Shown one piece after another: positions 1 to 5,470 of a stretch of DNA of 7,042 bases (position 1 is the first letter of the stretch; every line of letters starts with the position of its first letter). Under the pieces are notes generated by a model. The model was not told where the DNA came from. It did not search any database and worked only from the letters and a program-made list of their open reading frames with translations. The stretch covers positions 1-7,042 of the forward strand of contig JBBRCV010000273.1 of assembly GCA_038204505.1 (NCBI GenBank), in the 5' to 3' direction. The stretch comes from Timaviella sp038204505 (GTDB taxonomy: Bacteria > Cyanobacteriota > Cyanobacteriia > Elainellales > Elainellaceae). Made by a program: the position numbers and the translations under genes.

Positions 1-127
1 AGACGGTTTTGGCGGTGGCGATCGAAAACTTAGCAAAAGCGATCGCCCCCGTTCTCTGCCATCTTGCCGAGGATATCTGGCAGTATTTGCCCTATGCCAC
101 ACCTTATGAATCAGTGTTTGAGTCCGG
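1..127 (+). pseudogene. Inverted, diverged fragment of ileS
   Basis: Read on the plus strand from position 3, this encodes about 41 residues of IleS (ENLAKAIAPVLCHLAEDIW and flanks), matching the segment on the minus strand at 230-356. The two copies align over 127 bases without gaps and with nine mismatches, all transitions. Seven of the eight changed codons are synonymous and one changes Met to Thr. After the homology ends at about 127 the frame runs a few codons into antisense ileS and stops. The pattern of synonymous change says the fragment came from a functional but diverged ileS, not from a copy of the adjacent one by error. It may be a genuine rearrangement or a chimeric join at a contig end. 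Confidence 0.85.
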
Positions 128-356
128 GCTTGTTCTAGCACTTTGTTAGCCTCTTGGCGAATGTCGCGGATCTGATTCCAGACCGTCGAAAGCTCTGGGT
201 TCTGCCATTTTTGATCAATGTTAAGCCAACCGGACTCGAACACCGATTCATAGGGCATGGCGTAGGGCAAATACTGCCAGATATCCTCGGCAAGATGGCA
301 GAGAACGGGAGCGATCGCTTTTGCTAAATTCTCGATCGCCACCGCCAAAACCGTCT
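1..356. repeat. Inverted repeat: arms 1-127 and 230-356, spacer about 102 bp
   Basis: The left arm 1-127 is the reverse complement of 230-356 with 118 of 127 positions matching and no gaps. The spacer 128-229 is normal ileS coding sequence on the minus strand. The join lies in the short sequence CCGG, which is itself palindromic and present at the inner end of both arms, so there is microhomology at the breakpoint. Because position 1 lies inside an arm, the repeat may extend further to the left. Confidence 0.9.
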
Positions 357-2682
357 GGCAAGCCCGACGGCGCAAGGTATCCTCAGCGCTGATATAGAGC
401 CTATCCTTCGCAATGTCTAAATAGAAATTCGACAGATCCACTACACAAAAATTCTGAATTGTTTGGAAGAAGCGGAAGTATTGATAGTGCTCAAAGGCTT
501 CATCTACATCGGCAAACACTTCAGTAATCCGATGTAGCATATACCGATCCAGTTCGGGTAGCTGCTCATAACTAACGGCGTGTTGTGCTGGATCAAAATC
601 ATGCAGATTTCCTAGCAAAAACCGCGATGTATTCCGAATTTTGCGGTACACGTCCGACATTTGTTTGAGGATGTTTTTACCCACTGGCACATCAGAGGTG
701 TAATCCACCGACGACACCCACAGGCGCAACACATCTGCACCATAAGGCGGTTCTTCCTTCTGATTTTTACCCCCTCCAATGACGATCGCCGGATCAACCA
801 CGTTGCCGATCGACTTACTCATTTTCCGCCCCTGCTCATCCAGCGTAAACCCATGAGTCAGCACCGTTTTATAAGGCGCTATGCCATGGACTGCCACACT
901 GGTCAGCAAGCTCGACTGGAACCAACCCCGGTGTTGGTCTGAGCCTTCCAAATACAGATCTGCCGGGTAGCGCAGCCCCTCTCGGCTTTCCAAAACCGCC
1001 GCCCAAGAAGAGCCAGAATCGAACCACACATCCATTGTGTCAGTCCCTCGGCGGTACTGATGTCCGTCGTTGCGATACTGCTCCGGCAATAATTCTTCCA
1101 CTGATAGTTCCCACCAAGCATCCGAACCTTTTTCAGCAAAGATAGCTTGAACGTGAGCGATCGTCTCAGGAACCATCAGCGGCACGTTAGTTTCCTCATC
1201 GTAAAACACAGGAATGGGAACACCCCAACTCCGCTGTCGAGAAATACACCAGTCCGATCGCTCCGTCACCATAGCAGTAATGCGGTTTTCGCCTTGTGCC
1301 GGAATCCATTGCACCTGGGCGATCGCCTTCAGGGTCGCTTCTCTAAATCCCGCCACCGACGCAAACCACTGCTCTGTCGCTCGATAGATCACTGGCTTTT
1401 GCGTCCGCCAATCGTAAGGATAACGGTGAGCGTAGGATTCTTCTTTGAGCAGCGATCGCGTTTCTATCAACGCCTGCACGATCGCCTCATTCGCATCCTT
1501 CAGCACGTTCAACCCTTGGAATCTGCCCGCTTCCTCAGTAAAGTTGCCGCCATCATCCACAGGCGACAGAATGGGCAAGCCATAGCGCTGACCCACGATA
1601 AAGTCATCCATGCCGTGCCCTGGGGCAGTGTGAACTAAGCCCGTACCTGACTCAGTGGTGACGTAATCGCCACCGATGACGATGGGACTTTGGCGATCGA
1701 ACAGAGGATGGAGGTAGGTGGAATGTTCGAGGGCTGTACCAGAAATTTCTGCCTTGAGCGTTAGGGTCGTGCCGAGCGTGTGGGAAAGGCGATCGATCAA
1801 TTCCTTTGCCACAATTAAATACCGAAAGCGTGGCTCACTGCCGCTCTCATTATTAATAGCCGACTGCTCGTTGCCAGCCACTTCCACCACAGCATAGGTT
1901 AAAGCCGGATTGACTGCAACAGCTAAGTTTGCTGGAATCGTCCAAGGTGTCGTCGTCCAAATAGCGACCCCTAACTCTGCCAAGTAAGGCGCTAAAGCCT
2001 CAGCTTCAGCCGACAGGCTCACCATTGCGAACGCCACGTACAAACTGCGTGAAGTGTGCCCTTCAGGATATTCCAACTCGCCTTCTGCCAAAGCCGTCCG
2101 CGAACTCGGACTCCAGTACACAGGCTTGAATCCCCGGTAGATGTAGCCCTTCAGCACCATTTGCCCAAACACGCCAATCTGCGCCGCCTCATACTCAGGC
2201 TGCAAGGTCAGGTAAGGATGCTCCCAGTCGCCCCATACGCCATAGCGCTTGAAGCTGGCGCACTGCTGCTGTTGCTGCTCAATAGCCCAAACCTTTGCCC
2301 GCCGACGCAGTTCCAGCGGCGTTAGGTTTTTCCGCTCCTCAGCTTTCATGCCTTGGAGAACCTTGAGTTCGATAGGTAGCCCATGGCAGTCCCAACCTGG
2401 CACATAGCGAACCTTTCGCCCTTTAAGAAGCTGGTACTTGTTAACAATATCTTTGAGGGTTTTGCCAAGAGCGTGCCCAATATGCAGCGCCCCATTAGAG
2501 TAGGGCGGTCCATCGTGCAGAATGAACGGTTCGCCCGGATTGTTCTGGGATAGCTTTTCGTAAATTTGATGATCCGCCCAAAATTTTTGCAATTCAGGTT
2601 CGCGCTTGGTGGCGTTTGCCCGCATATCGAATTGAGTCTGGGGCAGTTTAACGGTGTCTTTGTAGCTTCCTGGTTCTGTCAC
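1..2682 (-). CDS. ileS: Isoleucyl-tRNA synthetase (IleS), 3' end missing/rearranged
   Basis: Class I aminoacyl-tRNA synthetase that charges tRNA-Ile in the cytoplasm and edits misactivated valine. The reading frame begins at a GTG (2682-2680) whose N-terminus reads TEPGSYKDTV; an in-frame TAA lies just upstream and the next ATG is about residue 20. Visible landmarks are the HIGH motif at residues 67-70 (2473-2484), PGWDCHGLP at about 95-103, the CP1 editing-domain signature WTTTPWTIPAN at 242-252, a GTGLVHTAPGHG segment further into the editing domain, and KMSKS at 620-624 (811-825). An anticodon-binding region follows, ending in NKVLEQAR near residue 850. From about position 127 down to 1 the frame stays open but encodes nonsense, because it runs into an inverted copy of ileS. 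A family member of about 950 residues should have roughly 100 more, including the C-terminal zinc-binding part. The long plus-strand frames inside it are shadows. Identity is certain; whether the gene is truly broken in the cell is not. Confidence 0.96.
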   Translation of the reverse strand, partial: MTEPGSYKDTVKLPQTQFDMRANATKREPELQKFWADHQIYEKLSQNNPGEPFILHDGPPYSNGALHIGHALGKTLKDIVNKYQLLKGRKVRYVPGWDCHGLPIELKVLQGMKAEERKNLTPLELRRRAKVWAIEQQQQQCASFKRYGVWGDWEHPYLTLQPEYEAAQIGVFGQMVLKGYIYRGFKPVYWSPSSRTALAEGELEYPEGHTSRSLYVAFAMVSLSAEAEALAPYLAELGVAIWTTTPWTIPANLAVAVNPALTYAVVEVAGNEQSAINNESGSEPRFRYLIVAKELIDRLSHTLGTTLTLKAEISGTALEHSTYLHPLFDRQSPIVIGGDYVTTESGTGLVHTAPGHGMDDFIVGQRYGLPILSPVDDGGNFTEEAGRFQGLNVLKDANEAIVQALIETRSLLKEESYAHRYPYDWRTQKPVIYRATEQWFASVAGFREATLKAIAQVQWIPAQGENRITAMVTERSDWCISRQRSWGVPIPVFYDEETNVPLMVPETIAHVQAIFAEKGSDAWWELSVEELLPEQYRNDGHQYRRGTDTMDVWFDSGSSWAAVLESREGLRYPADLYLEGSDQHRGWFQSSLLTSVAVHGIAPYKTVLTHGFTLDEQGRKMSKSIGNVVDPAIVIGGGKNQKEEPPYGADVLRLWVSSVDYTSDVPVGKNILKQMSDVYRKIRNTSRFLLGNLHDFDPAQHAVSYEQLPELDRYMLHRITEVFADVDEAFEHYQYFRFFQTIQNFCVVDLSNFYLDIAKDRLYISAEDTLRRRACQTVLAVAIENLAKAIAPVLCHLAEDIWQYLPYAMPYESVFESGWLNIDQKWQNPELSTVWNQIRDIRQEANKVLEQARTQTLIHKVWHRANTARYPRQDGRERGRSLLLSFRSPPPKPS

Positions 2683-2978
2683 GATCGCTGGGGATATTGT
2701 GGGGACGTTTGATATTTAAGAATTGTATCTAACCCTGGCAGACATCGAACCATTATCGGATGGATCTAGCAGATTTGTGAGGGTTAGTGGAGCTTGATGG
2801 AATTCAACTAAATGCAATGTGTGCTCATACTTCATTCATGCTACACAATTACTACATAATCTGTCCCAAAAATATCTAATTCGCTCTAACAGCTACTGAA
2901 ACTTTATGAAGTAGGCTTGTTGTAAGGGATATTATGCGGACAGTTTTGGTCTAACGAACATCAATAATTTTTGTCATT
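2683..2978. other. Divergent intergenic region, ileS / exported protein
   Basis: These 296 bases separate two genes that are read away from each other, so promoters for both should lie here. No RNA gene, repeat or ORF stands out. Weak candidates only: TACAAT on the minus strand (2722-2727) as a -10 for ileS, and TATTAT on the plus strand (2930-2935) as a -10 for the downstream gene; neither has a convincing -35 partner. No Shine-Dalgarno sequence is visible before either start, which is common in cyanobacteria. Confidence 0.4.
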
Positions 2979-3332
2979 ATGAAGGGTTTCCCAATTTTTA
3001 GAAGTGCAACTGTTATTGCTCTAATTGCAATGACCACGATCGGAACCAGAGCATTTGCAGAACGCTCAGACCGATGGGAGTATCAAGGCGTTGCATCTAC
3101 CGGAGAGCGAGTTTATGTCGATCTAGATTCAATCCAAGCAGATGCTAGAGGAGGTGGCTACTTTTTCATCTATCAAATTGGGGAAGATCGTCCAACTTCT
3201 TTCACGTCTTGTGATGGACGCTTCCAAGTAGTTAGCGCAGATGGAGTGACGTTTGAACCCATGATCGAACCGCAGTCTGATGCTACCCGCAAAATGCTAA
3301 GGCGTGTTTGCACTTATCATTTATCTCACTAA
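2979..3332 (+). CDS. Small exported protein of unknown function (surface-adhesin E-like)
   Basis: The product is 117 residues. The N-terminus has a basic start, a hydrophobic stretch at about residues 11-22 and a signal-peptidase I-like AFA site ending at residue 27, so it is probably exported to the periplasm or outside. The mature part begins with W-x-Y followed by G-x-A-S-T-G-E-R-V-Y-V-D-L-D-S-I, a pattern I associate with small cyanobacterial proteins of the surface-adhesin E type; that assignment is from memory and tentative. Two cysteines in the mature part, C78 and C111, could form a disulfide. The last 12 bases overlap, tail to tail, the remnant of the MazF-like toxin on the other strand, so the final residues may have been altered by the deletion that shortened that toxin. 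No function can be assigned. Confidence 0.8.
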   Translation: MKGFPIFRSATVIALIAMTTIGTRAFAERSDRWEYQGVASTGERVYVDLDSIQADARGGGYFFIYQIGEDRPTSFTSCDGRFQVVSADGVTFEPMIEPQSDATRKMLRRVCTYHLSH

Positions 3333-3568
3333 TCTGATTGTGGGAATTGAACCCAAGCCTTGAACATTGACAGTGGAATCTTTAAACAAAAAACGAAGCT
3401 TAGGAAGAGAACCTCGTACTGACTACCACGATTCTGAGTGGTGAGTGGAGCATAAAGAACTAGGGCGCGAGGGGGATCTGCATCTTCACGAGAAATGATT
3501 AAAACGGGGCGAGTCTTTGCCGCTAATCCTAAGTCAGCCAGCCAAACTTCACCAGGTTTCGTCATCAT
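3321..3568 (-). pseudogene. MazF/PemK-family toxin, frameshifted and truncated
   Basis: MazF/PemK toxins are sequence-specific endoribonucleases that cut mRNA and are neutralised by the antitoxin encoded just upstream. The first 49 or so residues are a clear match: KPGEVWLADLG, then TRPVLIISR and NRGSQYEV, which form the start of the SH3-like barrel. After YEV the frame goes wrong: read as is, it gives a hydrophobic tail and stops at 3329. Shifting frame near 3401-3411, as if one base had been deleted, restores family-like sequence containing DSTVNVQGLGSIPTIRL before a TAA at 3321. Even then the protein is only about 82 residues against a usual 110-120, so the C-terminal helix is also gone. 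The start overlaps the antitoxin by 20 bases. It is very unlikely to be an active toxin; a sequencing error could explain the frameshift but not the missing 3' end. Confidence 0.85.
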
Positions 3569-3734
3569 CTAATAAATCCAAAACTTCTTGCTCAACTCGG
3601 CGCGATCGCGCGATGTCTAAAGCGTCCTGGTCTGCCATCTCTATAATTTCCGAAACATACCGCTTGACCTGCTCAGTGACATCGGGTGCCCACTGGCTTA
3701 ATTTCGTACTAAGAGTTTCCACAACAATATCCAT
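3549..3734 (-). CDS. Antitoxin partner of the MazF/PemK-like toxin
   Basis: This 61-residue acidic protein begins MDIVVETLSTKLSQW and has a central helix-rich stretch (RYVSEIIEMADQDALDIARS) and a very acidic C-terminus ending LLDDDETW. Small size, acidity, and position immediately before and overlapping a MazF-type toxin by 20 bases (3549-3568) mark it as the antitoxin. It does not show an obvious AbrB or ribbon-helix-helix DNA-binding signature to my eye, so autoregulation cannot be claimed. The reading frame is complete although its toxin is broken, so it may be an orphan antitoxin that still neutralises related toxins elsewhere, or simply a gene not yet decayed. No clear Shine-Dalgarno sequence precedes the ATG. 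Confidence 0.8.
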   Translation of the reverse strand: MDIVVETLSTKLSQWAPDVTEQVKRYVSEIIEMADQDALDIARSRRVEQEVLDLLDDDETW

Positions 3735-3866
3735 TGAGTTGCACTTGAAGTGAAAACAAGAGAACAGTTCACATTAAATAATAAATGAATTTAGCGTTTA
3801 TCTACACAATATAACTGGGTTCCTTTTCTCGTTGCTGATTTTCCAGGTAGCTAAACGCAAAAAACT
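3735..3866. other. Divergent intergenic region between the two toxin-antitoxin regions
   Basis: AT-rich spacer between the minus-strand antitoxin start and the first leader repeat of the plus-strand array. It should hold the promoter for the antitoxin-toxin pair and probably the promoter for the plus-strand array. I see no convincing -35/-10 pair, no RNA gene and no repeat beyond the copy of R that begins at about 3867. Confidence 0.4.
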
Positions 3867-3958
3867 GCTAAAACTGGAGTAGAACGGGCGATCGGAACTG
3901 ATGAAGAGGGGGCGATCGCTTGGATGAATCAGCAGCTTGAAGCTTTGGGGGTTGATTT
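3867..3958 (+). repeat. Leader repeat R1 (before mntA-1)
   Basis: First of four copies of the module leader. It matches R2 (4642-4733) at 86 of 92 positions without gaps. In one frame it reads as about 30 codons of a protein C-terminus (TGVERAIGTDEEGAIAWMNQ and on), closed by a TGA at 3963-3965 that overlaps the mntA ATG as ATGA. An upstream in-frame TAA shows that the 5' part of that gene is missing. It contains one GCGATCGC and a GCGATCGG. Confidence 0.9.
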
Positions 3959-3965
3959 GGGATGA
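3924..3965 (+). other. Possible 13-residue leader peptide in R1, coupled to mntA-1
   Basis: An ATG inside R1 opens the frame MNQQLEALGVDLG and ends in TGA, sharing ATGA with the mntA start at 3962. A purine-rich GAGGGGG lies about a dozen bases before the ATG. The geometry would allow ribosomes finishing the short peptide to re-start on mntA. This may be only the fossil end of a lost gene. Confidence 0.35.
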
Positions 3966-4273
3966 AACTCAAAAATATTAAAGTTCCTACAGATGAAATA
4001 GCAGCACTTTGTCAGCGGTGGCATATCTATAAACTTTCCTTGTTTGGCTCAGTCTTACGAGATGATTTCACAGCAGACAGCGATATTGACGTTTTGGTGG
4101 AGTTTGAGTCTGAGTTCACTCCTGGTTTCTTGAAACTCCATCAGATCCAAGAAGAGCTATCAGACTTATTTGATCATCGAACCATTGATTTAGTCACCCT
4201 TAAGTTTCTCAATCATCGCATTCGCGATCGCGTTCTAGCTACAGCCGAGGTTTGTTATGACGCAGAGAGATGA
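3962..4273 (+). CDS. mntA: MntA-type nucleotidyltransferase antitoxin, copy 1
   Basis: A minimal nucleotidyltransferase of 103 residues, the antitoxin of the HEPN/MNT system. In characterised pairs MntA transfers AMP units from ATP to a tyrosine of the HepT toxin and so silences it. The polymerase-beta-type signature is complete: GS at 29-30 and D-x-D at 41 and 43 in the block GSVLRDDFTADSDIDV, with a probable third metal ligand D76 in TIDLVT. The length is normal for the family. The ATG at 3962 is chosen because it overlaps the end of the R1 frame (ATGA) and gives the family N-terminus; only a weak G-run precedes it. It overlaps hepT by 17 bases. It is the most diverged of the three copies here: its N-terminus shares only scattered positions with copies 2 and 3 outside the GSVLRDDF core. 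Confidence 0.93.
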   Translation: MKLKNIKVPTDEIAALCQRWHIYKLSLFGSVLRDDFTADSDIDVLVEFESEFTPGFLKLHQIQEELSDLFDHRTIDLVTLKFLNHRIRDRVLATAEVCYDAER

Positions 4274-4607
4274 TCGAGTTTACGTTGGGCATATGATCGA
4301 CATGGCAACCAAAGCGATCAACTTTGTTGAAGGTGTGAGTCGAGAGGCTTTTGACAACAATGAACTATTGCGGTTGTCTCTTACGCATTTATTGCAGGTA
4401 ATTGGTGAAGCTGCCCGTCGAGTATCTCCTGACTTTCGATCCGCTTATCCAACAATTCCCTGGAAGGCTGTAGTTGGAATGCGTAGCAAAGTCGTGCATG
4501 ATTACTTAGACGTAGACGAAGACGTTGTAGGGGATACCGTTAAAAATGACTTACCATTTCTGATTTTAGAGTTGAAGAAAATTGTAAGTAGTCTGGAGCA
4601 GTTATGA
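4257..4607 (+). CDS. hepT: HepT-type HEPN RNase toxin, copy 1
   Basis: A 116-residue all-helical HEPN-domain protein (DUF86/HepT family). HepT toxins are ribonucleases; a characterised cyanobacterial one trims the 3' end of tRNA. The catalytic R-x4-H-x-Y motif is present as RSKVVHDY: R76, H81 and Y83, the last being the expected AMPylation target of MntA. Upstream landmarks typical of the family are LLQVIGEAARRV (about 45-56) and IPWKAVVGMR (67-76). The start lies in the Tyr codon near the end of mntA, as in the other two pairs here, giving a 17-base overlap and translational coupling. All key residues are intact, so the toxin is probably active and dependent on its MntA. The GMRSKVVHDYLDV part clearly differs from copies 2 and 3 (HEYD). 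Confidence 0.93.
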   Translation: MTQRDDRVYVGHMIDMATKAINFVEGVSREAFDNNELLRLSLTHLLQVIGEAARRVSPDFRSAYPTIPWKAVVGMRSKVVHDYLDVDEDVVGDTVKNDLPFLILELKKIVSSLEQL

Positions 4608-4628
4608 CTACAATGCTTAAGCCTAATA

Positions 4629-4733
4629 ACTGCTGGAAATTGCTAAAACTGGAGTAGAACAAGCGATCGGAACTGATGAAGAGGGGGCGATCGCGTGGAT
4701 GAATCAGCAGCTTGAAGCTTTGGGAATTGATCT
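4629..4733 (+). repeat. Leader repeat R2 (before hicB)
   Basis: Second leader copy, placed between hepT-1 and hicB. Its last 92 bases (4642-4733) match R1 with six mismatches, although the downstream genes are unrelated. It starts with the motif ACTGCTGGAAATTGCT, shared with R3. In frame it encodes LLEIAKTGVEQAIGTDEEG and continues past the R1 homology as KQQRQEV, ending in a TGA that overlaps hicB. An in-frame TAA lies directly upstream. Confidence 0.9.
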
Positions 4734-4758
4734 AAAACAACAGAGGCAGGAAGTATGA
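4699..4758 (+). other. Possible 19-residue leader peptide in R2, coupled to hicB
   Basis: The ATG corresponding to the one in R1 opens MNQQLEALGIDLKQQRQEV and stops at TGA 4756-4758, overlapping the hicB ATG (4755) as ATGA. The same geometry before two unrelated genes suggests that coupling could be the function, but it could also be inherited from an ancestral gene end. Confidence 0.35.
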
Positions 4759-4964
4759 AAACCAAAGAATTCTACGTCGTTATTGAAAGAGACGAAGATG
4801 GAATGTATATTGGCGAAGTTTCACAACTCAAAGCTTGCTATAGCCAAGGAGAAACAATTGATGAGCTAATGAAAAATATTCGTGAGGTCATCGAAATGTG
4901 CCTTGAGGAGATGGAGGAAGAATCAACCACTGAGTTTATCGGTGTGCAGAGAGTAGTAGTTTAA
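4755..4964 (+). CDS. hicB: HicB-family antitoxin (short form)
   Basis: A 69-residue protein with the HicB partial RNase H-like fold: an N-terminal beta strand (FYVVIERDEDGMYIGEV), then the characteristic QLKACYSQGETIDELMKNI and an acidic helix. It lacks a C-terminal DNA-binding domain, as is common for short cyanobacterial HicB proteins. HicB binds and blocks the mRNA interferase HicA. A GAGG at 4743-4746 sits 8 bases before the ATG. The stop overlaps the hicA start as TAATG, so the two were translationally coupled, in the less common order antitoxin first. HicB is intact while its HicA partner is split by an insertion, so it is now an orphan unless another HicA exists in the genome. Confidence 0.88.
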   Translation: MKTKEFYVVIERDEDGMYIGEVSQLKACYSQGETIDELMKNIREVIEMCLEEMEEESTTEFIGVQRVVV

Positions 4965-5035
4965 TGGCAAAACTTCCAAACCCAACTGGAGAAAAACTGA
5001 TCGTTGCGCTCCAAAAGATTGGCTTTTGCATAATA

Positions 5036-5170
5036 GAGTTGTTGGGTAATAAGCGCCAAAATCCTTGAAACTCGCTTCTAGTATGCTTTTCAGCGATTCT
5101 TGCTCGAAATCCTTAAAACCCACTCCATGTAAGCTTTTCAGCGATTTTTCTCGTTATTACCCAACAACTC
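5036..5170. mobile_element. 135-bp MITE-like element with 17-bp terminal inverted repeats, inserted in hicA
   Basis: The ends GAGTTGTTGGGTAATAA (5036-5052) and TTATTACCCAACAACTC (5154-5170) are perfect 17-bp inverted repeats. The element is flanked on both sides by TA (5034-5035 and 5171-5172), the target duplication expected of IS630/Tc1-mariner-type transposases. It carries no gene for a transposase and would need one in trans. Removing one TA plus the element restores the hicA frame exactly, which independently confirms the boundaries. Confidence 0.92.
5059..5153 (+). repeat. Two tandem 47-48-bp repeats forming the MITE core
   Basis: Between the terminal repeats the whole interior is a tandem duplication: 5059-5106 and 5107-5153. 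Both begin AAATCCTT and end with TTTTCAGCGATT plus a CTCG, with diverged middles and a one-base length difference. The duplication is old compared with the perfect ends. Confidence 0.85.
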
Positions 5171-5399
5171 TAATGAGGCAAAAAGGTAGCCATGTTCGCA
5201 TGAAGCACCCAGATAGCCGAGTTATTTCTATTCCTGTTCATGCTCGTAAGACAATTGGTAAAGGGCTACTTTTGAAGATTCTTCGAGATGCTGATCTGAC
5301 TAAAGACGAATTAATTGATCTCTTAGATTAACCAGACTACTGCTAGAAATTGCTAAAACTGGAGTAGAACGGGCGATCGCCACTGATGAAGAGGAGGCG

Positions 5400-5425
5400 T
5401 TGCCTTGGGCACAGCGAAGCTGACC
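5400..5425. repeat. Short insertion inside R3 (cyanobacterial small-repeat-like)
   Basis: Compared with R1 (GGCGATCGCTTGGAT), R3 has about 26 extra bases between GGCG and GCTTGGAT, containing TTGCCTTGGGCACAGCGAAG. The style (GCCTTGG, CAGCGAAGCTGACC) resembles small dispersed repeats common in cyanobacterial genomes. The exact borders cannot be fixed because of flanking GC repeats. Confidence 0.5.
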
Positions 5426-5454
5426 GCTTGGATAAATTAGCAACTTAAATCTTT

Positions 5455-5460
5455 GGGAGG
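5455..5460 (+). promoter_or_regulatory. Shine-Dalgarno sequence of mntA-2
   Basis: GGGAGG (extended core GGAGGT, 5456-5461) lies 9 bases before the ATG at 5471. It supports that ATG over the in-frame TTG at 5453, which would place the ribosome-binding site inside the gene. Confidence 0.75.
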
Positions 5461-5470
5461 TGAAACTGAC

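Larger units (their letters stand above)
4964..5331 (+). pseudogene. hicA: HicA mRNA interferase toxin, interrupted by a MITE
   Basis: HicA toxins are about 60-80-residue dsRBD-fold mRNA interferases. The first 24 codons (4964-5035) read MAKLPNPTGEKLIVALQKIG and FCII; they then enter the inserted element and reach a TGA after about 15 foreign codons. The rest resumes at 5173 as MRQKGSHVRMKHPDSRVISI, then PVHARKTIGKGLLLKILRDA and on to the stop at 5331. Removing 5036-5172 joins the two halves in frame as a 76-residue protein with the catalytic histidine in GSH (H31 of the joined protein). The 3' part could start at the ATG at 5173 but would lack the first helix and strand. As it stands the toxin should be inactive. 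The intact surrounding sequence suggests the insertion is recent. Confidence 0.92.
5339..5470 (+). repeat. Leader repeat R3 (before mntA-2), with a small insertion
   Basis: Third leader copy. It starts ACTGCTAGAAATTGCTAAAA and keeps CTGGAGTAGAACGGGCGATC and on. The frame seen in R1/R2 is disrupted after GAGGAGGCG by an insertion of about 26 bases, and further on the codons for WMNQ have become TGG ATA AAT TAG, removing both the internal ATG and the open frame. The end has turned into CTTTGGGAGGTG, which gives mntA-2 its own Shine-Dalgarno sequence. The last 41 bases are identical to those of R4. Confidence 0.88.

Noticed and set aside
612..2325. Several open frames of 60-160 codons on the plus strand, and one on the minus strand in another frame, within ileS
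   Set aside because: They lie inside a fully conserved ileS reading frame, have arginine/histidine-rich compositions typical of antisense shadows, and match no family I recognise.
2821..2978. A confident promoter for the exported protein gene
   Set aside because: TATTAT-like boxes exist but no -35 element at suitable spacing; not enough to call.
3517..3753. Plus-strand ORF of 78 codons across the MazF-like pair
   Set aside because: It is antisense to the clearly recognisable antitoxin and toxin and has no family features.
4923..5123. Minus-strand ORF across the end of hicB, the start of hicA and the MITE
   Set aside because: It spans two genes and a mobile element, so it is a chance frame.
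5065..5331. 88-residue ORF beginning inside the MITE
   Set aside because: Its first third is element sequence; the rest is simply the 3' part of hicA. Treated as part of the split hicA.
5453..5470. Upstream extension of mntA-2 (and likewise mntA-3 at 6208) adding residues MGGETD
   Set aside because: It would start at TTG and place the strong GGAGGT inside the coding sequence; the ATG 9 bases after GGAGGT is better.
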